8,495 bases of DNA from contig JAHEZA010000074.1 in the NCBI GenBank assembly GCA_023251335.1, positions 1 to 8,495 of the forward strand, given 5' to 3'. Shown here one piece after another: positions 1 through 7,473 of this stretch. Position numbers and translations under genes: made by a program. The first letter of the stretch is position 1; each line of letters starts with the position of its first letter. Source of the DNA: Chitinophagaceae bacterium (lineage in GTDB: Bacteria > Bacteroidota > Bacteroidia > Chitinophagales > Chitinophagaceae). The notes below the pieces were generated by a model. It saw only the letters and a list, made by a program, of their open reading frames with translations, made no database searches and was not told where the DNA came from.

Positions 1-619
1 GGCTTGATAACATGGTTACGTCTTCAAAAAAAATAACCGGTAAATCTTTTGTGCTTGCACTATTGATTTGAAGAAGCTGTTCGCCGTCTTCATCCGTGGC
101 TTCCAGCCATTGGTAAGGAATTAAGTTGCCTGATAAAAATTCTTTGATCTCGTGGCTCTTGGGTGAATACTGATAACCAACCAATTTGATGCCTTTATAA
201 TCCGGGTGAAAATTATTTTGCCAGTCATCCAGCAAATCGTTGATCACGGGGTACAATCTTTCTTCCGGCGGATCCCACGGTTTGGTTAAATAATAATCGA
301 GCTTTACATGATTAATGGCCTTGATGGCGGCGTCTGTATCAGAATAAGCGGTGAGCAACACTTTTTTTGCATCGTCATAAAATTCCATTGCCTGTGATAA
401 AAAATCAACGCCTTCCATCTCTGGCATGCGTTGGTCTGATATGAACATGGCAACGGATTCGCCCCTGTTTTTCAATTCGAGCAAACTATCCAATGCTTCT
501 TTGGCAGAGGAAGTGCTAAGTACACGATAATCCTGCCTGTATTTATTTTTTAAATCCCTGGTGATGGCGCGAAGCACCTGCACATCATCATCTATTACAA
601 ATATGATTGATTGATCCAT
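1..619 (-). CDS. Response regulator, N-terminal part of a REC-thioredoxin reductase fusion (partial, cut by window edge)
   Basis: I translated this by hand from ATG at 619; it is open for 206 codons to the left edge with no stop. Residues 1-130 form a receiver domain: acidic cluster D10-D12, phospho-acceptor D62 in SDQRMP, conserved T90, and K113 in LTKPW. Residues 145-206 look like a glutaredoxin/thioredoxin beta-alpha-beta fold (GYQYSPKSHEIKEFL, then DLPVIFFED), with serines where a CxxC would be. From family knowledge, this order (REC, the LTKPWDPPEERLYP linker, Grx-like segment) is that of fused response regulator/thioredoxin-disulfide reductases of about 550 residues, whose C-terminal half is an FAD/NAD(P)H reductase. 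That half is not visible here, so the fusion is inferred. The start lies 22 bp after the stop of the histidine kinase gene, so the two are almost certainly one operon and a cognate pair. No DNA-binding domain is seen. The receiver assignment is near certain; the reductase fusion is likely. Confidence 0.85.
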   Translation of the reverse strand, partial: MDQSIIFVIDDDVQVLRAITRDLKNKYRQDYRVLSTSSAKEALDSLLELKNRGESVAMFISDQRMPEMEGVDFLSQAMEFYDDAKKVLLTAYSDTDAAIKAINHVKLDYYLTKPWDPPEERLYPVINDLLDDWQNNFHPDYKGIKLVGYQYSPKSHEIKEFLSGNLIPYQWLEATDEDGEQLLQINSASTKDLPVIFFEDVTMLSS

Positions 620-641
620 TTTAATTCATTTTTAGCTTCCC

Positions 642-2027
642 TTAAAAAGGAAGACAAATTTCAAATTCGGTGGCGCCGGGTTCTGATTTTACTTTTACTT
701 CACCATTGTGTTGTATCATGATGCGGTTCACCACATCAAGGCCTAACCCGGAACCTTTGCCCATTTCTTTTGTTGTAAAAAACGGAGCAAAGATATTTTG
801 TTTTATATCTTCAGGAATGCCGGGGCCGTCATCTTTGATAGTTACTTTCAAGAACCTGTCATCGTGAGTTGTGGTTATAGTGAGGCTACCTTTACCATTG
901 ACTTCCATCGCATCTATAGCGTTATCAATAATATTGGTCCACACCTGGTTCATTTCTCCCGGAAAAATTTTTATTTGCGGAATTGAATCATCATAATTTT
1001 CTATAACGTTTATATTTCCTTTTCGCAATTTATAGTTCAATATTGTTAAAGTATTGCGGATACCCGAATGAATATCTGTCAATTGCCTGTCTGAATTTTT
1101 ATCCATAAAAGTGAAATTCTTTACAGCACCTACGAGCGTTGAAATGCGCTCTGACGAGGTGCGTATGTCCTCGGCCATTTTATTGGTAACTAAATAATTG
1201 CTTACCCATTCCAGCAATACAGGGAGATGTGCGGATGTGGAACACGCTTTAAAAACATCCAACTCATCAGTGGTAAATCCACGTTCTACCAATCCTTCAG
1301 GATCTGTGTCCTCAAGCTGATTGTCATTAAGCCAGTCTGTGACTTCATCTTCCCGGTTTGTTTTTTGCATCAGGGTTAATACAGGTGGCTCTGTATTTAT
1401 TTTATCGATGATTAGTTTGCTGATCTTTTCTACTTTTTGCGGTTCAATCCTTAAGTCGGCAACGGATTCGAATAAATGTGGTAACCGACTTACCTGCGTT
1501 TGCAACAAAGCGGCAGCGCGGGATATGGCTGCCGCAGGATTATTGAGCTCATGAGCAAGGCCTGCAGAAAGCTTTCCCAATGCAAACATTTTTTCATTCT
1601 GTTGTTGTATGGAAGTGAATTCGCGAACCCGGCTCAGCATCATGTGTACCAGCGCTTCAATTAATACATAGTGCGTTCCAAAGCCTTCAATAAGTTTTTC
1701 TTTTGAGCATTTGAAAACCCATGAGTCTGTTATCGCTTCGCAAAAGGCAGGCGTGACGCTAGCTCTGGAGTAAGGAAGATAACCGGTAACTTGTCCCGGA
1801 TCGAGAATCCGCAATTCTTTCTGTTTGCCTGATTGTACCGCACAAATTCTCATCTTTCCCTCCAGGACGATATAACAAGTAACAACAGGCTCGCCGGCCT
1901 TAAATAAAAATTCATCCTTTTCTAATTCTATTGTCTCTCCCTGGTTAATCAGCCATTGCAACTGCTCATCAGGAACATGCTGAAATTCCTTAACAATTTT
2001 CAAGTCTTCAATGGTAACTTTTTTCAT
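642..2027 (-). CDS. Cytosolic histidine kinase with N-terminal cyclic-nucleotide-binding-like domain
   Basis: This 461-residue protein has no membrane segment or signal peptide, so it should act in the cytoplasm. Residues about 12-125 are a CRP-type cNMP-binding fold (CYIVLEGKMRI at 51-61). The phosphate-binding cassette, around GYLPYSRAS (82-90), lacks the usual GE motif, so it may not bind cAMP. The dimerisation/phosphotransfer domain has the H-box GLAHELNNPAAA with phospho-acceptor H159. The ATPase domain has an N-box (TNIIDNAIDAM, 364-374), a G1 box (DGPGIP, 400-405), an F-box (FAPFFTTK, 413-420) and a G2 box (GKGSGLGL, 423-430). About 200 residues separate H159 from the N-box, roughly 90 more than in a simple HisKA kinase. 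I recall this helical insert from cNMP-domain kinases encoded beside REC-thioredoxin reductase fusions, and such a regulator follows 22 bp downstream. It probably phosphorylates D62 of that regulator. The signal is unknown. Confidence 0.93.
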   Translation of the reverse strand: MKKVTIEDLKIVKEFQHVPDEQLQWLINQGETIELEKDEFLFKAGEPVVTCYIVLEGKMRICAVQSGKQKELRILDPGQVTGYLPYSRASVTPAFCEAITDSWVFKCSKEKLIEGFGTHYVLIEALVHMMLSRVREFTSIQQQNEKMFALGKLSAGLAHELNNPAAAISRAAALLQTQVSRLPHLFESVADLRIEPQKVEKISKLIIDKINTEPPVLTLMQKTNREDEVTDWLNDNQLEDTDPEGLVERGFTTDELDVFKACSTSAHLPVLLEWVSNYLVTNKMAEDIRTSSERISTLVGAVKNFTFMDKNSDRQLTDIHSGIRNTLTILNYKLRKGNINVIENYDDSIPQIKIFPGEMNQVWTNIIDNAIDAMEVNGKGSLTITTTHDDRFLKVTIKDDGPGIPEDIKQNIFAPFFTTKEMGKGSGLGLDVVNRIMIQHNGEVKVKSEPGATEFEICLPF

Positions 2028-2073
2028 AAAAATGAAATAAACTTTTTTGGAAAGGTATGTATTGCCGCGAACA

Positions 2074-2088
2074 CAAAAAATATTTTTG
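2074..2088. promoter_or_regulatory. Near-palindromic AT motif in the divergent intergenic region; possible promoter
   Basis: The 222 bp between the divergent kinase and hydroxylase starts (2028-2249) must hold promoters for both. The sequence CAAAAAATATTTTTG is almost self-complementary. On the plus strand, TATTTTTG (2081-2088) matches the Bacteroidota -7 element TAnnTTTG; a TTG at 2062-2064 gives only a poor -33 match, and the leader to the hydroxylase ATG would be about 155 nt. On the minus strand, TATTTTTTG has one extra base in the spacer and would give the kinase a leader of about 40 nt. The palindrome could instead be an operator. No Shine-Dalgarno precedes either start. I saw no other clear signal in this region. 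Confidence 0.3.
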
Positions 2089-2249
2089 ACTCGTTTCCTT
2101 TCTCCTTATCGCTAAAATCAGAAGAAAATAGTTCGCAGATAAAAACGAAAATATTTATGGGCACAATGAGGTTCCGAAAAAGTTTACCTTTATATAAATT
2201 AATAAGAGCAAATTCATACCCCAAAACTCAACAATAAAAGCAGTTTATC

Positions 2250-3275
2250 ATGACGGACTTTTTTCAGGCAATTTACGATTGGATTACCGGCTTCTTTGGC
2301 ATCGATGAATTCATTAAAATAGTAAAATCGGGCGATTACACTTCGCTTTTAACCTATGATGGTTTTATTTCTATTATAAGGCCATTGTTTCCCATTGTAT
2401 TAGTACTGGAAATCTTCATGGCTTTAGTACTCAGGAAATTTAAGGCCGTCAATTATAAGATATCTTTCTTTTCTTACGTGTTGAATGCTTTTATCGGAAG
2501 GTTTATCTCCATTGCTGCAATCGTATTTTGCATCGGGCTTTTCGAAAAGCATGCCATCGTTAAAACTACTTTTACATGGTACTGGTTTATTTACGGTTAC
2601 ATCGTTTGGGAATTCGGCCATTTTATTTATCATTTCTTAGCACATAAAGTTCGTCTTTTCTGGTGTTTACATTCCACGCACCATGCACCCCAAACCATGA
2701 ATCTTTCCATCTCTTATGCCCATTTCTTCCTGGAAGGTCCTTATGCAGATGTGATACGGACTACGACTTGTATTTTATTGGGTGTTAGTCCGCCCATGCT
2801 GGCGGTCATTATGTTTATTGATGGTTTTTACGGTGGTTTCATACATATTGGAGAGCAAATGATGAAAAATGGTAAACTGGGATTTATGTACAAATATATT
2901 CTGACGCCTTCCCATCATCGAATACACCATGCTAAAAATCCTCTTTACATGGATACCAACTTCTGTAATCTGCTCAATATTTGGGACCGGGTATTCGGTA
3001 CCTATCAACCTGAAGAAAAAAATCTTCCCATCGAATATGGCATCACCAGGAATATGAAACCAAACAGCTTTATAGACAGCTATTTTGGCGAATTTTACTA
3101 CCTCTTAAAAGATGTGTACCGGGCGCCGGGAATTAGAAATAAAATTTTGTATATTTTTATGCCTCCGGGATGGAGCCATAAAGGAGAGCATAAAACAGCA
3201 AGTAAAGTACGAAAGGAGTATTTAGAAACTCATCGAAATCCAACGAAAAACGTATTTAAAGAAGGCCTGTCATAA
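2250..3275 (+). CDS. Membrane fatty-acid hydroxylase / sterol desaturase family protein
   Basis: This is a 341-residue integral membrane di-iron oxygenase of the FA_hydroxylase superfamily. Hydrophobic segments lie at about 41-62, 72-97, 108-128 and 170-197. The histidine ligands are complete: HFIYH (H124, H128) with H132, HSTHH (H141, H144, H145), H199 in FIHIGEQ, and HHRIHH (H222, H223, H226, H227), followed by the family-typical NLLNIWDRVFGTYQPE (240-255). Known members insert oxygen or a double bond into lipid-linked substrates such as sterols, fatty acids, carotenoids and alkylglycerols. The substrate here cannot be read from sequence, but the WDR(V/L)FGT ending resembles the alkylglycerol-monooxygenase/sterol-desaturase side of the family. 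The C-terminal 80 residues are basic and probably cytosolic. It is the only plus-strand gene here, divergent from the kinase and convergent with the next gene. No Shine-Dalgarno is seen; the start was chosen because the membrane protein begins plausibly there. Confidence 0.9.
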   Translation: MTDFFQAIYDWITGFFGIDEFIKIVKSGDYTSLLTYDGFISIIRPLFPIVLVLEIFMALVLRKFKAVNYKISFFSYVLNAFIGRFISIAAIVFCIGLFEKHAIVKTTFTWYWFIYGYIVWEFGHFIYHFLAHKVRLFWCLHSTHHAPQTMNLSISYAHFFLEGPYADVIRTTTCILLGVSPPMLAVIMFIDGFYGGFIHIGEQMMKNGKLGFMYKYILTPSHHRIHHAKNPLYMDTNFCNLLNIWDRVFGTYQPEEKNLPIEYGITRNMKPNSFIDSYFGEFYYLLKDVYRAPGIRNKILYIFMPPGWSHKGEHKTASKVRKEYLETHRNPTKNVFKEGLS

Positions 3276-3508
3276 TTTTAAAGCAAGAGACAAAGAATGG
3301 GAGTTAAGAAGCCGGCAATACTTTGTCTTCATGGAAACGAATGATTTCACCGATACTTTCTTCAAAAATTTTATTTCCTTTATTTATCAGCATTCAAAAG
3401 TATAAAAATCTTGAATGGATAAAAAAGCGAGGCATCACAGTAAACAAACTTATAAGAGCAATTTACATTTTCCTGTTTTCTGCCGTTCGCGTTTTGCATT
3501 CGTGCAAC
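3276..3508. other. Convergent intergenic region, no gene seen
   Basis: These 233 bp lie between two convergent stop codons. Two modest inverted repeats are visible: AGACAAAG (3288-3295) with CTTTGTCT (3321-3328), loop 25 nt; and CATTCAA (3391-3397) with TTGAATG (3411-3417), loop 13 nt. Neither is followed by a convincing T-run on either strand, so I do not call a terminator, although one would be expected here. Short plus-strand ORFs that start here run into the next gene in antisense and look like chance. Confidence 0.5.
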
Positions 3509-4531
3509 TCAATATACTTTCCCGCTTTCCATATTCAGCGAGCTTAATATTTTCACTCTCTTACTATACGTTAAAAAGAATTCAAAACCATTACCAACCC
3601 TGAACATAGGAAAGCAATAACTTCCGAAAAGAAGCCAGTATTTTTCTCCATCACAAAATCCAAATAATTTCAACGTGGAAATGTTATTACCCTTATTATC
3701 TTCTAATTGTATGGTATTGAATTTACCGTTCTCTATTTTAAAATTTTCAATATAAGGTGTGTTGTTTTTAAATTCAGCAAATGAGCGATAAATACCTTTT
3801 TTTACCGACTGGGATAGCACCGGTATATTAAATCTATCGGTTAAATAATGATCCCACATAACGCTTTTTGCGAAAGCTTTTCGGCCTGAAATATCGTCCC
3901 AATTTGTGCTGCTAATCTCATGTTGTAATAATTGCAGGCCGGGCATCAACAGGTATTGCTGCATATCGCCGTTTACTTGCTTTTTTTTTGTGTCAATAAC
4001 AGAGTAAAGTATCGTGTCAATTTTTATACCTGCATAATAATTGCTTCCGGACCGCAGGAAAACCTCTGCTTCAAAATCTAACTGACTATACTTTTTATAC
4101 ATTGACTCGTTTGAAACAACGGTATCTCTTCGGGCCAGTGAAAACTTTTTTATAAAGCAAATCAATTCTATATCGCCGGCTGAAGGCGTCGCTTTAAAAA
4201 ATGAATTCAGATAATTACAAAGGCTATTCGCCAGGCCACCATGCAGGTTAACCTTATAATTTTTTACGGTAGGCGCAAAGCCATTTGTGAACAAAGAATA
4301 TATGCCAATTAATGTCGTATCATACCGTACGTCTACAACCTTTATAGATTTAAAAATCACCGGTTTCGCCTGTTGTTGAGTTGTATTCGAGTCAAGTGTG
4401 ATTTGCATTTCCGAAATGCGTTTCATGTCAATGCTGTCTTTCTTATAGTTGCCACACATCTGACCAAAAGAGATATGGGCTGACAGAACAAAAAAGAAGA
4501 AAGTAAAACAACGGCCGAAGAAGCTTACCAT
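3509..4531 (-). CDS. Hypothetical exported protein
   Basis: I do not recognise a named family for this 340-residue protein. Residues 1-23 form a signal peptide: a short basic start (R7), a very hydrophobic FTFFFFVLSAHI core, then a likely signal peptidase I site near SFG/Q (23/24). C26 is not in a lipobox, so a lipoprotein is unlikely. The mature part has no further membrane segment. It is rich in Tyr, Phe, Lys and Asn with alternating hydrophobic stretches, suggesting a mostly beta periplasmic or outer-membrane-associated protein. VVDVRYDTTLIGIY (65-78) and FRVGNGFEFFLTY (310-322) are possible family landmarks. It is convergent with the hydroxylase and 128 bp from the cardiolipin synthase stop, so probably its own transcription unit. 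The clear signal peptide and 340 open codons make the gene real; its role is unknown. Confidence 0.8.
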   Translation of the reverse strand: MVSFFGRCFTFFFFVLSAHISFGQMCGNYKKDSIDMKRISEMQITLDSNTTQQQAKPVIFKSIKVVDVRYDTTLIGIYSLFTNGFAPTVKNYKVNLHGGLANSLCNYLNSFFKATPSAGDIELICFIKKFSLARRDTVVSNESMYKKYSQLDFEAEVFLRSGSNYYAGIKIDTILYSVIDTKKKQVNGDMQQYLLMPGLQLLQHEISSTNWDDISGRKAFAKSVMWDHYLTDRFNIPVLSQSVKKGIYRSFAEFKNNTPYIENFKIENGKFNTIQLEDNKGNNISTLKLFGFCDGEKYWLLFGSYCFPMFRVGNGFEFFLTYSKRVKILSSLNMESGKVY

Positions 4532-4578
4532 AGTTTGTTTAAAACAAAATTTAATAAAAATTATTGCAAATAGATTTG

Positions 4579-4586
4579 CAAAAATA
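4579..4586 (-). promoter_or_regulatory. Candidate -7 promoter element for the hypothetical exported protein
   Basis: Read on the minus strand this is TATTTTTG, an exact match to the Bacteroidota -7 consensus TAnnTTTG. It lies 47 bp upstream of the ATG at 4531, which would leave a leader of about 40 nt. I see no good TTTG at the -33 position, and the region is AT-rich enough for chance matches. Confidence 0.3.
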
Positions 4587-4659
4587 GATACTTTAAAAGG
4601 GTAACATGATGATTTTTTTATGTCACCGGATTATCAGTAACCCACCATTGAAAAAAGTA

Positions 4660-6117
4660 TTATAAGAGAGGAGATACCATCCTGGCCGTTTTTTGCCACA
4701 ACTTTTTCATCGTTGAACGATTTGCCCATTTTTCTTTATCCATCTTTTCAGCATCTTTTATGTCTTCAAAAAAAACATCAGCAAGCTCGCTTGCCGTTGC
4801 CTCATCATATACAATCGCATTCACTTCAAAATTGAGGTCAAAACTCCGGTAATCCATATTGGCCGTACCTACCACAGCAATCTTACGGTCGGCCACCAAT
4901 GTTTTGGCGTGGACGAATCCTTTTGTATAACGATAAATTTCTACCCCTGCTTTCAACAGATCATCGTAATACGATATCGCTGCTGAATTTACCAGGATAG
5001 AATCCGATTTTCCTGGTACCAGGAGTTTTACATCAAGCCCGCTCAGGGCGGCGATGACAAGCGCATCAAGAAGGCTTTCGCCGGGTATGAAGTAGGGAGT
5101 GGTGATTAAAATTTCTTTGGTTGCCAGGTTAATAGCCTGCAATAAAGAATACAGAATAACAGGCGTTGAAGAGTCAGGTCCGTCCGCTGCAATCTGCACT
5201 ATTTTATTATCGCCTTTTGGGAAATTGCTTTCCCGCGGAAAAAACTTTTCATTGATCTGTAATTTTTTATTGGCGCAAAAATTCCAATCGCACAAAAAAA
5301 GATATTGCAGGTATTGCACGCCCGGCCCATCAATTCTTAAATGAGTGTCGCGCCAAAAAAGTTTATCGCTTTTTACCTCGTTGTTGATATACCGGTCGCT
5401 TACGTTGATACCACCTACAAACGCGGTATGTCCATCAATTACTATTATTTTACGATGATTTCGGTAATTGATACGGTTAGCAAAAGAAAGGAATGAAATT
5501 TTGAAAAATGGAAAGGCCTTTACATTGTTGGCTTTTAGTAGCGCAACGAATTTTTTACGGATAGAACTGCTGCCAAAATCATCATAAATGAACCTAACGT
5601 CTATGCCTTCCTGTGCTTTTTTTATCAGGATATTTCCAATTGTTGTTCCAATATCGTCATCCTCATAAATATAGTATTCTATGTGAATGTGATCTTTTGC
5701 TTCCCCAAGTGCTTTTAATACTTCGGGGAATTTGATTTCGCCATTCACCAACAGTTTTACAGAATTATGGGCGGTGATAGGGCTCATACTGTCTTTCAGC
5801 AGCATGAAAGCCAGTTCTTTATTATCCTGAAGGGCCGCATCGCTTTCATCAAATATTTGTTTTGAATAATGATACAAATCTTCTCTTAATCTCCTTGCCA
5901 TGTCAGTATTTTCAAATAATTTTTTGCTGTACATTTTTCGGTTGCGATAATTGATGCCGAAGAAAAAATAAAATCCTATTCCAATAAAGGGAGCAAAAAC
6001 TGCAAATAAAAGATAAGCCAGGGTCTTGACAGAATTGTTGGTATCATAAATGATTCGGAGACAAACAAGAATTAAAACAATAATATAAATGATTTCCGCA
6101 ATGACCAACCAATCCAT
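4660..6117 (-). CDS. cls: Cardiolipin synthase (two-HKD phospholipase D family)
   Basis: This 485-residue protein has the layout of bacterial ClsA-type cardiolipin synthases, which condense two phosphatidylglycerols (or related donors) into cardiolipin and glycerol at the inner membrane. Two N-terminal membrane helices lie at about 3-23 and 32-53. A catalytic HKD motif follows in each half: HRKIIVIDGHTAFVGG (H221, K223, D228) and HAKTLVADRKIAVVGTAN (H403, K405, D410). Conserved companions include EYYIYEDDDIG (147-157), TPYFIPGESLL (340-350) and NMDYRSFDLNFE (420-431). Length and motifs are typical, with nothing missing. It has 262 bp of upstream non-coding sequence and is not tightly packed with either neighbour, so it probably has its own promoter. 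The main alternative is another PLD-family phosphatidyltransferase of the same layout. Confidence 0.94.
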   Translation of the reverse strand: MDWLVIAEIIYIIVLILVCLRIIYDTNNSVKTLAYLLFAVFAPFIGIGFYFFFGINYRNRKMYSKKLFENTDMARRLREDLYHYSKQIFDESDAALQDNKELAFMLLKDSMSPITAHNSVKLLVNGEIKFPEVLKALGEAKDHIHIEYYIYEDDDIGTTIGNILIKKAQEGIDVRFIYDDFGSSSIRKKFVALLKANNVKAFPFFKISFLSFANRINYRNHRKIIVIDGHTAFVGGINVSDRYINNEVKSDKLFWRDTHLRIDGPGVQYLQYLFLCDWNFCANKKLQINEKFFPRESNFPKGDNKIVQIAADGPDSSTPVILYSLLQAINLATKEILITTPYFIPGESLLDALVIAALSGLDVKLLVPGKSDSILVNSAAISYYDDLLKAGVEIYRYTKGFVHAKTLVADRKIAVVGTANMDYRSFDLNFEVNAIVYDEATASELADVFFEDIKDAEKMDKEKWANRSTMKKLWQKTARMVSPLL

Positions 6118-6169
6118 GATTTAGATCTTTATGGTGAAAAAATAATAATAAAAGTAAATTAGTTGAAAC

Positions 6170-6187
6170 ACATAAAGATATTTATGT
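6170..6187. promoter_or_regulatory. Short inverted repeat upstream of cardiolipin synthase
   Basis: ACATAAA (6170-6176) and TTTATGT (6181-6187) form a perfect 7-bp inverted repeat around GATA, 53 bp upstream of the cls ATG. It could be an operator or a weak hairpin in the leader. Elsewhere in this 262-bp gap, GCGCC-G-GGCGC (6241-6251) is a second small palindrome, and there is an imperfect 10-bp direct repeat (6264-6273 and 6279-6288). No TAnnTTTG match to a cls promoter was found. Confidence 0.2.
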
Positions 6188-6379
6188 TATTATTTCTTTT
6201 TATTAGCCCGCTTGAATAAGGGTACATTTCAATCCATCCTGCGCCGGGCGCAAAAGCGTATACACCAGGTAGGAAAAAACCAGGAAGGTTTATTAGCATC
6301 TTCATAAATTGACACCCTTTTGCAAGAGATTAATAAAAGTATAAAAACAGTTTTTTTGTTGCTTTACTATCTGCAAAAA

Positions 6380-7444
6380 TTAACCAGCTATTCCCTTTGA
6401 AATTTTATTTTTAAGCCCTACTTCTTTCCTGATAGCCGGGGCTACTTTGTCTCCAAACAATTCAATAGATTTCATTACAAGGCTATGTGGCACGTTGCCG
6501 ATGCTTGCCTGCGCCAGGAAACGGGTGTTGCCAAATAATTCATGTTCATATAAAATTTTGTCAATCACCTCTTGTACGCTTCCCACCATTAGCGCGCCGT
6601 TTGGCGACCGCGAATATTCAAATTGCTGTCGGGTATGTGGTGGCCAGCCTCTGTCGCGCCCTACGCGATCCATCATCGTAGCATAATATGGATAGAATTC
6701 ATCACTTATTTTTTTGGAGTCTTCTCCGATAAATACATGGTTGTTAACGCCGAATTGTAACTGCGATGCAGCATGGCCGGCCTTTTTCCAGGTTTCTTTA
6801 TAAAGATTTATAAATGGAACAAACTGTTCAGGCCTTCCGCCAATAATAGCCAATGTTAATGGTAAGCCAAGTGTGGCCGCTCTTACCGCTGATGCAGGCG
6901 TACCTCCTGCCGCAATCCACACAGGAATAGCAGATTGATACGGACGCGGATACACACCACGGTTATCAATAGACGCACGGTGTTTTCCTTTCCAGGAAAT
7001 CTTCGTGGACGTATTTACTTTCAATAATAATTCTAATTTTTCGGTAAACAGCTCATCATAATCATCCAGGTCGAAACCGAATAAAGGATACGATTCGATA
7101 AAAGATCCCCTGCCCGCCATGATCTCAGCGCGGCCACCAGATAAAAGATCTACTTCGGAAAAATTCTGAAACACACGAACAGGATCATCTGAACTCAACA
7201 CGGTTACCGCGCTGGTGAGTTTAATATTTTTCGTAATCATTGCTGCGGCAGCCAAAATTATTGCAGGAGAAGAAACGGCGTAATCAGGACGATGGTGTTC
7301 GCCAATTCCAAAAACATCCAGTCCCAATTGATCTGCCAACTTAATTTCTTCCATAAGATCTTTCAATCTTTGGTATGCATTAATTCCTCTTCCGGGTAGT
7401 GTTTCCGGTGTCATATCTGCAAAAGTCATGATGCCTAATTCCAT
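6380..7444 (-). CDS. LLM-class flavin-dependent oxidoreductase (luciferase-like monooxygenase)
   Basis: This 354-residue protein belongs to the bacterial luciferase-like superfamily, TIM-barrel enzymes that use reduced FMN or F420. Characteristic stretches are MELGIMTFADMTPET at the N-terminus, LGLDVFGIGEHHRPDYAVSS (40-59), LTSAVTVLSSDDPVRVFQ (76-93), SGGRAEIMAGRGSFIESYPL (102-121), and VYPRPYQSAIPVWIAAGGTP (164-183). These match the subgroup annotated as probable LLM oxidoreductase of the Atu2307 type, usually assigned FMN on family grounds; its natural substrate is unknown to me. The length is normal and no key motif looks broken. The start at 7444 matches the family's MELG beginning. It lies 168 bp downstream of the cation-channel gene, with a structured repeat between them, so co-transcription is uncertain. 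Confidence 0.92.
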   Translation of the reverse strand: MELGIMTFADMTPETLPGRGINAYQRLKDLMEEIKLADQLGLDVFGIGEHHRPDYAVSSPAIILAAAAMITKNIKLTSAVTVLSSDDPVRVFQNFSEVDLLSGGRAEIMAGRGSFIESYPLFGFDLDDYDELFTEKLELLLKVNTSTKISWKGKHRASIDNRGVYPRPYQSAIPVWIAAGGTPASAVRAATLGLPLTLAIIGGRPEQFVPFINLYKETWKKAGHAASQLQFGVNNHVFIGEDSKKISDEFYPYYATMMDRVGRDRGWPPHTRQQFEYSRSPNGALMVGSVQEVIDKILYEHELFGNTRFLAQASIGNVPHSLVMKSIELFGDKVAPAIRKEVGLKNKISKGIAG

Positions 7445-7457
7445 ATTGATTTATAGT

Positions 7458-7473
7458 TTTTTATTTAATTATT
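7458..7473 (+). repeat. Left copy of a 16-bp direct repeat
   Basis: TTTTTATTTAATTATT occurs here and again, identically, at 7606-7621. This copy lies just upstream of the LLM oxidoreductase start and directly abuts the left terminal inverted repeat of the structured element. It could be a target-site-type duplication. It is pure A/T, so chance or slippage cannot be excluded. Confidence 0.6.

Noticed and set aside
670..1554. Plus-strand ORFs of 62-77 codons inside the kinase region
   Set aside because: They are antisense shadows of a clearly conserved kinase and show no motif of their own.
2024..2224. 66-codon minus-strand ORF upstream of the kinase
   Set aside because: It runs into the kinase start, occupies the divergent promoter region, has no family resemblance and is hydrophobic/lysine-rich as expected from AT-rich non-coding DNA.
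3288..3417. Possible terminators in the convergent gap
   Set aside because: The two inverted repeats have stems of 7-8 bp with 13-25 nt loops and no adjacent T-run on either strand, so they do not meet the standard for an intrinsic terminator.
2202..3461. Shared 10-mer ATAAGAGCAA on both sides of the hydroxylase gene (2202-2211 and 3452-3461)
   Set aside because: Dozens of repeated 10-mers are expected by chance in a window this long and AT-rich; the flanking bases diverge at once.
3323..3603. Two overlapping plus-strand ORFs of 74 and 62 codons after the hydroxylase
   Set aside because: Both extend antisense into the exported-protein gene, overlap each other in different frames and look like chance translations.
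6447..6686. Plus-strand ORFs inside the LLM oxidoreductase
   Set aside because: They are antisense to well-conserved coding sequence, with cysteine/arginine-rich translations typical of shadow frames.
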